Shown piece after piece: positions 1-7,534 of a DNA stretch of 33,206 nucleotides. The notes beneath the pieces are model-generated. The model was not told the origin of the DNA. It was given only the letters and a program-made list of their open reading frames with translations, and did no database searches. The stretch is from Akkermansiaceae bacterium (lineage in GTDB: Bacteria; Verrucomicrobiota; Verrucomicrobiia; Verrucomicrobiales; Akkermansiaceae), in the NCBI GenBank assembly GCA_905181965.1, contig CAJIZY010000016.1:1-33206 (forward strand), read 5' to 3'. Within the stretch, counting starts at the first letter, position 1, and each line of letters starts with the position of its first letter. A program made the translations under genes and the position numbers.

Positions 1-354
1 GTTATGAAGATGGTTGAGCGGAAGCTTGAAAAATTCGGAGAGCTGAGAGTAGAAATCTGGTTTGGAAAGCGTAATAGAAGTGCCTTTGTAGCCTCCGGTT
101 TCGAGGAGGTGGGAACCAGAGGGAAGAGGAATTGAGCCATGGATCTCCATGAGGTGACGAAAGGCGAGGGCGGTGCCCATAAGGATGAGAGGCTGTCCAG
201 AAGCCAATTGAAGGAAAAGTTGACCAAGACGAAATTTGGAATTCTTCAGGAGAAAGCGGGAGTCGTTACCATTATTGAGGTGGCGAAACATGTGGCTGAG
301 AGATGATTGGGGAGATTCGAGATCGGAAGGAGCAAGGAAAAAGGTAGGAGTTTT
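1..354 (-). CDS. LuxE-type acyl-protein synthetase, C-terminal fragment (partial at window edge)
   Basis: Read on the minus strand in the frame that gives TFFLAPSDLESPQSSLSHMF near 350-290, this stretch continues the LuxE-type protein whose N-terminus lies at 246-737. Recognisable blocks in order are SSLSHMFRHLNN, NDSRFLLKN, QPLILMGTALAFRHLM and the hallmark ETGGYKGTS at about positions 110-80. The frame is open to base 1, so the C-terminus lies outside the window. It has no start of its own, because it is the downstream part of one gene separated by a one-base frame break at the T run 351-354. Family assignment is strong. Whether the break is real is doubtful, given similar breaks elsewhere in the window. 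Confidence 0.7.
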
Positions 355-737
355 GGAAGTGGCCAGCCATAGGAAATGGCTTTTTCGTAAAGATGGGTTG
401 ATGGAAAATGGTGCGAGCCCTTCGTTTCGGTGGTCGTGCCAGAGGTGAGAAAAGTCGTTAGGGTTTCTTGGCCGCAAGTCAGCGGCAAATCGGGAAGTTT
501 GAAGGCGGCGGTGGGGACTGCGGGGATTTCTTCCCAGCGGGCGACAGTTTCGGGCGTTTTGTCTGCGGATCGCGCGAAGGCTGCGTAAGGGTGGTTGCGG
601 TCGAATTGGTATCTAAAAATATCGAGAGCGAGCGCAGAGAATTCCTCGTTACTGGGGCTCGAGATCAGCTTTTTGACTCGGTGAATCAAGTTAGAATCGT
701 CCGAGTCTTGAGGTGTGAGTTCTTCGATTTCAGTCAT
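246..737 (-). CDS. LuxE-type acyl-protein synthetase, N-terminal fragment (frame-broken)
   Basis: This is the N-terminal part of a LuxE/acyl-protein synthetase family protein, which activates a fatty acid as acyl-AMP and can carry it on the enzyme. The family signature LTSGTTTETKGSHH is visible around residues 96-109, followed by LYEKAISYGW, which matches the family's next conserved helix. From about residue 128 the frame stops resembling the family, and it ends at a TGA at 246-248. The continuation (TFFLAPSD, SSLSHMFRHL, ETGGYKG) is found in another frame. Adding one A to the run that is TTTT at 351-354 on the plus strand joins the two. Start at 737 (MTEIEEL) is the first ATG. The pathway is unknown; no bioluminescence genes are visible nearby. 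Confidence 0.75.
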   Translation of the reverse strand: MTEIEELTPQDSDDSNLIHRVKKLISSPSNEEFSALALDIFRYQFDRNHPYAAFARSADKTPETVARWEEIPAVPTAAFKLPDLPLTCGQETLTTFLTSGTTTETKGSHHFPSTHLYEKAISYGWPLPKLLPFSLLLPISNLPNHLSATCFATSIMVTTPAFS

Positions 738-797
738 TTCGCTTCGGGTGGTGACTTGACAAGTTGGTCAAAGATCGCGATGAAGGGGGTAGTCGCG

Positions 798-811
798 GTG
801 CAATGATGCAC
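798..811. repeat. Perfect inverted repeat in divergent intergenic region
   Basis: GTGCA-ATGA-TGCAC forms 5-base arms with a 4-base loop between the divergent acyl-protein synthetase and lipoprotein genes. A second imperfect dyad, TTGAC-N6-GTCAA, lies at 756-771. Either could be an operator, but nothing in the sequence identifies a regulator. Confidence 0.3.
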
Positions 812-840
812 TATCCTCAACCCTTATTATTTTAAAAGCC

Positions 841-1314
841 ATGTTTTCCCTGAAACACTACCTCATGCTTCTTCTTTGCAGCTTGCTCTGTTTCAGCTGT
901 TCGATGCTAAGGCCTTCGCCATCATCTCCTACTCCTGAAAATTTGCCAGTTGCCCAAGCGGTGGACCCTCTGTTCCCAAATACAACTGGGCAATTTGGGA
1001 CTGAGGCTCAGCTTAAAGAAGCGCGCGACAGGGCTAATGCTGAGGCCAAGGCGCGTCGCGAAAGACTACAAAATGAGCAGTTAGCTAATGGAATCAATCC
1101 CGACTCTGGAACAACTGATGTGATTCAGCCGATCCCGCGCGAGCCAATCAAGCGAGTTAGCAAATATCGCACAGCTCGTGCGATCGTTACCAAACCTGGA
1201 TATGTTTTTAACCCATGGACTAACAAAGCTGTTGATGTGCGTGGAATCCCAAGCGGAACGCTCATTCGCGACCCGAACGATGGGGATCCCGATCATAAGT
1301 TTCGAGTCCCCTAA
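841..1314 (+). CDS. Small putative lipoprotein, unknown function
   Basis: A 157-residue protein with a lysine-containing N-terminus, a hydrophobic stretch (residues 7-18) and a cysteine at residue 20 preceded by CFS. This is an imperfect but credible lipobox, so the mature protein is probably an envelope lipoprotein. Residues 22-50 are rich in Pro/Ser/Thr, like a flexible linker. Residues 55-82 are highly charged and Ala/Glu/Arg-rich and may form a short helix. The C-terminal third (VTKPGYVFNPWTNKAVDVRG) resembles short verrucomicrobial lipoproteins ending in a compact Asp/Gly-rich motif, but I cannot name a family. The start is the only ATG before the signal sequence. An intrinsic terminator follows the stop by about 25 bases, so the gene looks monocistronic. 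Confidence 0.8.
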   Translation: MFSLKHYLMLLLCSLLCFSCSMLRPSPSSPTPENLPVAQAVDPLFPNTTGQFGTEAQLKEARDRANAEAKARRERLQNEQLANGINPDSGTTDVIQPIPREPIKRVSKYRTARAIVTKPGYVFNPWTNKAVDVRGIPSGTLIRDPNDGDPDHKFRVP

Positions 1315-1337
1315 AGTGGGCATCTGAGTTTCCCGAC

Positions 1338-1372
1338 GCCGGATTTCCCAAAGGAAATCCGGCTCTTTTTTT
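1338..1372 (+). terminator. Rho-independent terminator after the lipoprotein gene
   Basis: GCCGGATTTCC and GGAAATCCGGC pair perfectly as an 11-base GC-closed stem around a 4-base loop, and a T-rich tract (TCTTTTTTT) follows. It ends nine bases before the tyrA start codon, so it lies exactly at the head of the tyrA-aroA-cmk-plsC operon. Confidence 0.9.
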
Positions 1373-1380
1373 CCAATTTC

Positions 1381-2214
1381 ATGTCATTTTCCCGAATTGC
1401 GATTCTTGGTCCAGGCCTTCTTGGGGGCTCGGTAGGGCTGGCTGCGAATGGTGCAGGATACGAGGTGATTTTATGGGGAAGAAATCCTGAGCGAGTTGAG
1501 ATCACTCGTAAGATTGGATTGGAAGCAACTACTGATTTGCAGGTTGCGGTGAAGGAAGCGGATCTTATTATTTTGTCAGTTCCTGTGGGAGTAATGGGGC
1601 TCCTGTTAGAGTCGATAAGCGGGAATTTAAAACCAGGGGCAATCGTGACTGATGTGGGCAGCGTAAAGGCGCTTCCCCACCAGGTGGCAAATGAACATGC
1701 GATCCCATTTATCGGGAGCCATCCGATGGCTGGATCGGAGCAGACCGGAATTGAAGCGGCGCGCGCTGATCTTTTTAAAGGCGCTGCTTGTGCTTTGACG
1801 AATGATCAAGAGAGGCCGAACGAGGAGTTGCAAGCGGTTGCAAGGTTTTGGGAAAAGTTGGGATGCGTAATTTCAGTCATGGATTCGAAAGACCATGATC
1901 GAGCGGTTGCGCGGATCAGTCATCTTCCTCATGCCATGGCCGTGGTAACAGCTGCCGCTGGCTTGCGATTTCCTGGCGACGAATTTTTAGCGGCCGGAGG
2001 GTTCCGGGATACCACGCGGGTGGCGTCAGGAGATCCTGAGATGTGGGCGGAAATCATGGTCGAGAATCGGGTCGCGGTGACAGTTGCGTTGCAGGATGCG
2101 CAAGAGGAAATGAGAGAGATGCTTGATCACCTCGCCAAATCGGACAAGAAAGGGCTGCAAAGTTATCTTGCGGAAGTCAAAGCCCGTAAAGAGAATCCAT
2201 CCGAGAATTTATGA
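1381..2214 (+). CDS. tyrA: Prephenate dehydrogenase (TyrA family)
   Basis: This enzyme oxidatively decarboxylates prephenate to 4-hydroxyphenylpyruvate, or arogenate to tyrosine, with NAD(P)+ in the cytoplasm. The 277-residue length fits a monofunctional TyrA. The N-terminal Rossmann motif GPGLLG (residues 10-15) binds the dinucleotide. The block GSHPMAGSEQTGIEAA contains the conserved substrate-site His-Pro-Met-Ala-Gly-Ser-Glu. The helical C-terminal domain contains SHLPHAMA, and GGFRDTTRVASGDPEMW matches the family's conserved dimerisation helices. No ACT domain is present, so feedback control by a fused domain is unlikely. The ATG at 1381 has no Shine-Dalgarno sequence and begins nine bases after a terminator. 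The stop overlaps aroA by ATGA, so the two are translationally coupled. Confidence 0.93.
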   Translation: MSFSRIAILGPGLLGGSVGLAANGAGYEVILWGRNPERVEITRKIGLEATTDLQVAVKEADLIILSVPVGVMGLLLESISGNLKPGAIVTDVGSVKALPHQVANEHAIPFIGSHPMAGSEQTGIEAARADLFKGAACALTNDQERPNEELQAVARFWEKLGCVISVMDSKDHDRAVARISHLPHAMAVVTAAAGLRFPGDEFLAAGGFRDTTRVASGDPEMWAEIMVENRVAVTVALQDAQEEMREMLDHLAKSDKKGLQSYLAEVKARKENPSENL

Positions 2215-3524
2215 GTGAGACCATCCAAGTTAGTCCGCTAAAATCGATCACTGGCGAGCTCGCGGTTCCTGGGGATAAGAGTATTTCTCACCGTGCTGCT
2301 ATTCTTGCCGGCCTGTCCAATGGGTCCTGCTTTGTGGAAAATTTCCTCTCGAGCGAGGATTGTGTGAATACCCTCCGCGGAATGGCGCAACTCGGGGTTC
2401 GCTTTGAGGTGAAAAAAGGGACTGACGATTTGCCGGTTGATCTTGTTATCCACGGATGTGGTGGGGAATTACAGGCTCCCGCCGGAGAACTTGATTGTGG
2501 CAATTCTGGAACGGGAATGCGCCTCTTGTCGGGTGTGCTGGCCGCGCAGAAATTTGACAGCACTCTGATTGGTGATGAATCGCTTTCTGGCCGTCCGATG
2601 GACCGGATCATTACTCCGCTCGCTAAAATGGGAGCGCAGTTTGAAACGCATGGGGCAAAGCCTGGTTGCGCCCCACTTCAGATCACGGGCGGAGAGTTGA
2701 AGCCGATCACCTATGAAATGCCTATGGCGAGTGCTCAGGTGAAAAGCGCAATTTTGTTAGCAGGATTGTTCGCGTCAGGGACCACCACCGTGATTCAACC
2801 GGCGACGAACCGAGATCACACCGAGCGGCTTTTAAACTCCTTCGGGGTGAATGTGAAAACTGAGGGCAACACCATTTCCATCGATGGAGGACAGGTAGTT
2901 GAGGCCTGCGACCTAGTCGTGCCAGGAGACATTTCGAGTGCAGCTTTCTGGATTGTAGCAGCTGCCTGTGCTCCTGGATCACAGTTGATTATTAATAACG
3001 TGGGGTTGAATCCAACCCGGACCGCATTGCTGGATGTTTTGATCCGAATGGGCGCAAAGATCGAGGTTCAGCTGGAGCATCAAGATGGTGGCGAACCGCT
3101 GGGGCGAATTGAAATCACGGGAGGTAAGCTCCAAGGCACCGAGATCTTGAAAGAGGAAGTGCCCAACCTAATTGACGAAGTTCCCATTCTAGCGGTGGCG
3201 GGCGCTTTAGCAGAAGGGGTGATGACAATTCGTAATGCGGCCGAGCTCCGGGTGAAAGAGACGGATCGTATCGAAACTACGATCAGGAATCTTCGCCTAA
3301 TGGGTGGCGAGATTAAAGAATTTGAAGATGGGATGGTCATCACCGGAGGGCGGACTCTCAAGGGAGCTAAGCTGGAAAGCTATGGCGACCACCGCATTGC
3401 CATGGCCTTTGCGATTGCGGGTCTTTTGGCCAAAGATGGCCAAACCACGATTGCGAATACGTCTTGCGTCGCCACTTCATATCCTACTTTTGTTCACCAC
3501 CTTGAAACGTTCTGCCAATCATGA
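2211..3524 (+). CDS. aroA: 3-phosphoshikimate 1-carboxyvinyltransferase (EPSP synthase)
   Basis: AroA joins shikimate-3-phosphate and phosphoenolpyruvate to make EPSP, the penultimate chorismate-pathway intermediate. At 437 residues it is full length. Seen in order are VPGDKSISHRA (Lys23-Ser24, substrate binding), DCGNSGTGMRLLSG (the PEP/glyphosate loop, with the conserved Gly retained), SLSGRPMDRI, ASAQVKSA, DISSAAFW, the acidic catalytic stretch NLIDEVPILAVAGALA, AELRVKETDRI, and SYGDHRIAMAFAI near the C-terminus. The NSGT loop is closer to Bacillus-type enzymes than to the E. coli NAGT form. The gene overlaps tyrA upstream and cmk downstream by ATGA, so this is a coupled operon linking tyrosine and chorismate synthesis. 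Confidence 0.96.
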   Translation: MSETIQVSPLKSITGELAVPGDKSISHRAAILAGLSNGSCFVENFLSSEDCVNTLRGMAQLGVRFEVKKGTDDLPVDLVIHGCGGELQAPAGELDCGNSGTGMRLLSGVLAAQKFDSTLIGDESLSGRPMDRIITPLAKMGAQFETHGAKPGCAPLQITGGELKPITYEMPMASAQVKSAILLAGLFASGTTTVIQPATNRDHTERLLNSFGVNVKTEGNTISIDGGQVVEACDLVVPGDISSAAFWIVAAACAPGSQLIINNVGLNPTRTALLDVLIRMGAKIEVQLEHQDGGEPLGRIEITGGKLQGTEILKEEVPNLIDEVPILAVAGALAEGVMTIRNAAELRVKETDRIETTIRNLRLMGGEIKEFEDGMVITGGRTLKGAKLESYGDHRIAMAFAIAGLLAKDGQTTIANTSCVATSYPTFVHHLETFCQS

Positions 3525-4171
3525 GTCAAACTTATCGAGCTGTTGCAATTGATGGTCCCGCTGCTTCGGGTAAAAGTACGGTCGCCAAGCGTCTCGCGGA
3601 ATTGCTGGGGCTCGTTATGGTAAATTCTGGTGCCATGTATCGCGCCGTCACTTGGCAGGTTTTACAGGAGGGGATTGATCCAGAAAATAGGGCCGCTGTG
3701 CTAGAGGCGATGTCCCGGATGCGAATCGACTGCGGCGTTCAAAACAATCTATCCACCATCGCCATCAATGATCGTCTACTTACGACCGAGATCCGTAGTG
3801 CTGGAGTGAACGAACATGTTTCCAAGGTGGCATCAATTCCCGAAGTGCGCGAAAGTCTGGTGGCCATGCAGCGCGACTATCTTGGGGAATATGATGTGGT
3901 GATGGAGGGCCGGGACATCGGTTCGGTGGTCTTCCCGGATACTCCTTTTAAACTGTATGTTAGTGCGTCCGAGGAGGTCCGGGCGGCTCGGCGCGCGAAG
4001 GAAGGAGAGTCCGATGAAGTCGCGAAGCGGGATGCTCAAGATAGCAATCGTAAGGCTTCCCCACTTAAAGTGGCGGATGGTTCCATCGTGATTGATTCCT
4101 CAGACCTTACGATTGACGGGACTGTTGAGGCGGCTCGTGAAGCACTCATTAAACTTGGCTGGAGAGACTAA
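3521..4171 (+). CDS. cmk: Cytidylate (CMP) kinase
   Basis: Cmk phosphorylates CMP/dCMP with ATP in nucleotide recycling. The 216-residue protein has the P-loop GPAASGKST at residues 11-19 and the CMP-site segment MVNSGAMYRAVTW. It also has VVMEGRDIGSVVFPDTPFKLYV (the conserved GRDIG and Asp) and the Arg-rich lid ASEEVRAARR, followed by RDAQDSNRKASPL. Length and motif order match the bacterial family. The ATG overlaps the aroA stop as ATGA, which fixes the start. plsC follows after three bases. The aroA-cmk order is common in bacteria; here the frequent next gene rpsA is not present. Confidence 0.95.
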   Translation: MSQTYRAVAIDGPAASGKSTVAKRLAELLGLVMVNSGAMYRAVTWQVLQEGIDPENRAAVLEAMSRMRIDCGVQNNLSTIAINDRLLTTEIRSAGVNEHVSKVASIPEVRESLVAMQRDYLGEYDVVMEGRDIGSVVFPDTPFKLYVSASEEVRAARRAKEGESDEVAKRDAQDSNRKASPLKVADGSIVIDSSDLTIDGTVEAAREALIKLGWRD

Positions 4172-4174
4172 AAT

Positions 4175-4795
4175 ATGAAGACGACTTATTGGTTTGGGCA
4201 CACCATTTTTCGTGCAGCGGCGAAGGCATTTTTTCGATACCAAGTGGTAGGTCGTGATAAGTTGATTACGGACGGATCAGTCTTGATTGCTTCAAATCAC
4301 GAGAGTTTTTTGGATCCGCCGTTAGTTGGGATCGCTTACAATGATTCAGTCTATTACTTGGCTCGCAAGACCCTCTTCAGGGGGGTGACGAAATGGCTTT
4401 ACTCACGCTGGAATGCTATCCCGATTGACCAGGACGCTCCGGATATGAGCAGCCTTAAAAAAATTATCAAAATCCTCAAGAGTGGTGAACAGGTAGTCGT
4501 TTTTCCCGAAGGATCACGCACCTTGGATGGCGACTTGCAGCCAGGGGAAGCTGGTGTCGGGCTAATCGCGGCCAAAAGCCGAGCGATCATCCAGCCGGTT
4601 CGGATTTTTGGGGCTTTTGAGGCTTTGCCGCGAGGAAGCGGGCGTCTGCGATTTCACCCGGTAACGATCGTTGTGGGAGATCCGATCACCTTAACTCCTG
4701 AGGAAAAGAAGGCCAAAGGGCGCGAGGCTTATCAGGAAATTTCAGACCGGATCATGGCAGAAATCGCCAAGATTAAGCATCCGTCCGAGAATTGA
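4175..4795 (+). CDS. plsC: 1-acyl-sn-glycerol-3-phosphate acyltransferase (PlsC family)
   Basis: PlsC acylates lysophosphatidate to phosphatidate at the inner membrane. The 206-residue protein has the HX4D catalytic motif as SNHESFLDPP (His42, Asp47). Further motifs are WNAIPIDQ, the glycerol-phosphate-binding VVVFPEGSRTLDGDL, and QPVRIFGAFEALPRG, all in the family order. A hydrophobic N-terminal segment suits membrane association. GGAGAG about ten bases before the ATG is one of the better Shine-Dalgarno-like sequences in the window. The gene begins three bases after cmk, completing the tyrA-aroA-cmk-plsC operon. Related acyltransferases acting on other lipids cannot be excluded, but the cmk-plsC pairing favours the phospholipid role. 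Confidence 0.9.
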   Translation: MKTTYWFGHTIFRAAAKAFFRYQVVGRDKLITDGSVLIASNHESFLDPPLVGIAYNDSVYYLARKTLFRGVTKWLYSRWNAIPIDQDAPDMSSLKKIIKILKSGEQVVVFPEGSRTLDGDLQPGEAGVGLIAAKSRAIIQPVRIFGAFEALPRGSGRLRFHPVTIVVGDPITLTPEEKKAKGREAYQEISDRIMAEIAKIKHPSEN

Positions 4796-4880
4796 TTTTT
4801 ACGAATTTTGAACGGATTGATTGTCAGCATGGACAAATAGGCGAATACTATGGCTAAATAGCAAAAATGCTGCCTCCTTC

Positions 4881-6479
4881 ATGAATCTGCAAATTGAATG
4901 CCCCAAATGTTCCAAGAGGTTCACTGTGAACGGTGATCTTGTTGGCAAGACGGTTGAGTGTGGTTCTTGTGATCATCGCTTTTTGGTGAAGGAGGAATCG
5001 ATTTTTGCTGAACGGTCCAAGGTTTATCCAGGAGAAAAAATAAAAGGGAATGATGATTTTTTGAGTCGATTAGGGCGTGATCAGTCAACCTCGGAATCGA
5101 ATCGAAATGAAAAATCGATGGTCGGGGGAGGTCAGCCTAGAGTGGATGCCATCATGCCGGCTGGCGCCGGACAAAAGATCGCGGTAGGCGCCGGAATTAG
5201 TTTCCTGTTTCTCTACGCCTTCATTTTTGCTGTGGGGACCTCCGATGGAGGAATTTTTCAGGATATGATGAGGGGTAAACGGTATCTCCTTGGGGGCTTT
5301 GTTTGTCTCGTAGCAGGTGGCCTGATGCTTTTTGGTGCCAAGAATTGGAGGGGTAGGGCATTTCTACTATTGCTCACGTTCGGAAGTGCACTTTTTGCTC
5401 TTATTCTTATTCGTCCTGTCCATTTGACACCTAAGGCTGTTCTCGATTCGGCTCCAGAGCTAGGTTTGGATGATTCAGGACCTGACCCGATCGCCCTGAT
5501 TCGCGAAGAGGCAGGCTATTATGCGATCGAAAAAAAGTTGAAGAGCCTTGAGAAAAGGTTTGGTGGCTTAGCCTCCCAACATCTCGTGGGGATTTTTATC
5601 AAGGATCTTGCTAGCAGTCAGTTCCATAACATCGAGAACTATCTTAAGATCGAACTCAAAATACCTCCTACGGAAGCGATTAGCCGTTATTCCCGTAATA
5701 GCGATAAAGGTAGTTTGATCGTGATTTCGGGATTTCCGATCGATTTCGATTCGGTAGTCAAGATTTGTGATCCGAGGTTGGGGCGTGTGACAACCTATTC
5801 CGACTTACGCCTTATCGATTTAAAGCTTTCTGCTCTGCATGATTCGAAGGTGACTGATGGTCTTAGAAACAAGCTTTCTAATCCGCAGAATCCTTCATAC
5901 TTCAAAGAAAACCTCAATGAACTCAGAGCACTGGATCCGTTGAGAAGAAAGGACGCTGTCAGAGAATTAGCTGGGGTCCCTGCAAACGTTGAGCGTCGTT
6001 ACGGCGAAGAGATTATCGCAGAGTTCATTCGCCTGATTCGGAACGAGACTGATGCTCAGCTTCTTTCGGACCTAGGACGAGCTCTTTCGATCTGGGCTAC
6101 GGATAACCCGGTAGCGGTGGATATCGTTAGCGAAAAGGTTGAGCAAATGATAAGATCGAATTCTGAGGTTCCGGCATCGTTCATCGATTTTTTAGTCAAA
6201 GCGAATGGGGAAAAAGCTCCGCTACTGATCGACACTCTCTGGAGCAATAAGCCAGAAGTTTGGAGGACCCAATATATTGCACTCGGAGTTTCTGCTGAGA
6301 AGAGAATGATCTTCCATTTAAACGGGCCCTCTATTCGAATCACGCGAGCTGCTGCCTCTGTCCTCGCTAGCATCGGCACCGAAAGGGCACTCCAACCGCT
6401 CGCTAAACACCAGAGATCATCTGACAGTGAGCTCAAAGCTTTGGTGGAACGCGCGATCGCAGCGATTAAAGGCCGCTAG
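4881..6479 (+). CDS. Zinc-ribbon membrane protein with helical-repeat C-terminus, unknown function
   Basis: The start is placed at the ATG at 4881 because the protein then opens with MNLQIECPKC; an upstream TTG at 4821 gives a non-conserved extension. The 532 residues hold a MJ0042-type zinc ribbon (CPKC at 7-10, CGSC at 27-30) and a charged Ser-rich linker. Three hydrophobic segments (about 100-119, 135-153 and 159-177) follow, then a large soluble C-terminal region. The end of that region (about 360-530) has repeated amphipathic helices with Ala/Leu spacing (SVLASIGTERALQPLAKHQ) that look HEAT-like. Zinc ribbon plus membrane helices occurs in many PVC hypothetical proteins. It lies 85 bases after plsC and just before a terminator, so it could end the same operon. 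Its role is unknown. Confidence 0.85.
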   Translation: MNLQIECPKCSKRFTVNGDLVGKTVECGSCDHRFLVKEESIFAERSKVYPGEKIKGNDDFLSRLGRDQSTSESNRNEKSMVGGGQPRVDAIMPAGAGQKIAVGAGISFLFLYAFIFAVGTSDGGIFQDMMRGKRYLLGGFVCLVAGGLMLFGAKNWRGRAFLLLLTFGSALFALILIRPVHLTPKAVLDSAPELGLDDSGPDPIALIREEAGYYAIEKKLKSLEKRFGGLASQHLVGIFIKDLASSQFHNIENYLKIELKIPPTEAISRYSRNSDKGSLIVISGFPIDFDSVVKICDPRLGRVTTYSDLRLIDLKLSALHDSKVTDGLRNKLSNPQNPSYFKENLNELRALDPLRRKDAVRELAGVPANVERRYGEEIIAEFIRLIRNETDAQLLSDLGRALSIWATDNPVAVDIVSEKVEQMIRSNSEVPASFIDFLVKANGEKAPLLIDTLWSNKPEVWRTQYIALGVSAEKRMIFHLNGPSIRITRAAASVLASIGTERALQPLAKHQRSSDSELKALVERAIAAIKGR

Positions 6480-6505
6480 AAAGAGAGGGAGAAATTTCGT
6501 TCATG

Positions 6506-6540
6506 AAAAAACCCGCTTCTTCACAGAAGCGGGTTTTATA
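6506..6540. terminator. Intrinsic terminator, probably bidirectional
   Basis: AACCCGCTTCT and AGAAGCGGGTT form a perfect 11-base stem with a 4-base loop TCAC. It is flanked by AAAAA on the left and TTTT on the right, so either strand yields a U-tract. It closes the transcript of the zinc-ribbon membrane protein. Confidence 0.9.
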
Positions 6541-6714
6541 TATTGGTTGCGTATGTGTGTGCACAAACAAGTTCGCCCTTGCGGACGAAGTAGTCAAACA
6601 ATTCTGTCATTAGCCGACAAGAAGAAGGTGAGATAAATCGGTTTTCTAGGGTTTAACTATCGCGTCAGTCAATTTTTGCGGCAGGGTAAATCGATTTCCA
6701 AGGTGGTGTGACTT

Positions 6715-7410
6715 GTGATTAAATTAGGGCTAATGAATCGATTGAAGATGATCATTCCGCCGATGCCTTGGCACAGCCCCCGTGTGCGAGCGAATGATGG
6801 TGAACGGGTGGTTCTTCTCCACGGTCTTTGGCGGAGTGTCTGGGCAATGGAAGAGCCTGCGCGTTATTTACATCATTGTGGTTTCGAAACTCTGAACCTT
6901 CCTTATCCGTCTTTTAGGCAATCGGTAGATAAGATTGTTGATCATGTTGCCCGGGAGATTGTTCCCTCTTCTAAGCGGACACACTTTGTGACCCATTCGA
7001 TGGGGGGAATTGTTCTGCGCTGTCTGGCGAAGCGCCATCCCGAGCTGATCACGGGAAATGTGGTCATGCTGGCTCCGCCAAATCAGGGAAGCGAGATCAT
7101 TGATTGGTTAGAGGATTCTCCGCTTGGGCGCTTATCGCTGGGGCCGGGTGGCATGAGCCTGTCGACGAATCGCTTGCCCCTCGAGGTCCCTCCTTTTGAT
7201 GGAAGTAATGATGTTTCGGTCATTATGGGCCGCAGAAATGTGATGCCGATTTTCGACTTTCTACTCAAAGGCGAGCACGATGGGGTCGTGACTGTCGAGG
7301 GTGGGCAAGTTGAAGGGATAAAGCGGCTCGAAGTGGTGGACGCTGACCACACGTTCATCATGGGGGAAAAGCTTGTTCTTAAGCGGACCGCAGAATTGTT
7401 AAAACAATGA
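6715..7410 (+). CDS. Lipase/esterase-like alpha/beta hydrolase
   Basis: A 231-residue alpha/beta hydrolase of the lipase/PGAP1-like type. VVLLHGLWRS (residues 32-41) gives the oxyanion-hole HGL motif, and THSMGGIV holds the nucleophile Ser95 in a GxSxG-like elbow with Thr in the first position. GEHDGVVTVEGG and DADHTFIM supply candidate Asp189 and His212. MLAPPNQGSEI is the stretch after the nucleophile typical of bacterial lipases that look like PGAP1. There is no signal peptide, so it is probably cytoplasmic. The frame begins at GTG 6715; an alternative ATG at 6733 (MNRLKM) is equally plausible and would remove six residues. The natural substrate cannot be told. The gene is preceded by a terminator and stands alone. 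Confidence 0.85.
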   Translation: MIKLGLMNRLKMIIPPMPWHSPRVRANDGERVVLLHGLWRSVWAMEEPARYLHHCGFETLNLPYPSFRQSVDKIVDHVAREIVPSSKRTHFVTHSMGGIVLRCLAKRHPELITGNVVMLAPPNQGSEIIDWLEDSPLGRLSLGPGGMSLSTNRLPLEVPPFDGSNDVSVIMGRRNVMPIFDFLLKGEHDGVVTVEGGQVEGIKRLEVVDADHTFIMGEKLVLKRTAELLKQ

Positions 7411-7534
7411 TCTCCGCCTCTAATTTGGACTCGGCGCGTTAGGGGAAACATTTCTTTAATGCGCTGCTGTGAAAGGGACTTTTGTTTTGTTGTGTGGGCT
7501 TGCTTTAAGGGGAAGAGCGGGCAATTTTTAGCCC

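Noticed and set aside
756..771. TTGAC-N6-GTCAA as a -35 box for the lipoprotein gene
   Set aside because: The element TTGACA is present, but no acceptable -10 box lies 16-18 bases downstream.
6541..6714. Possible small gene between the terminator and the hydrolase
   Set aside because: The region is short, AT-rich, with no start preceded by a binding site and no conserved-looking frame.
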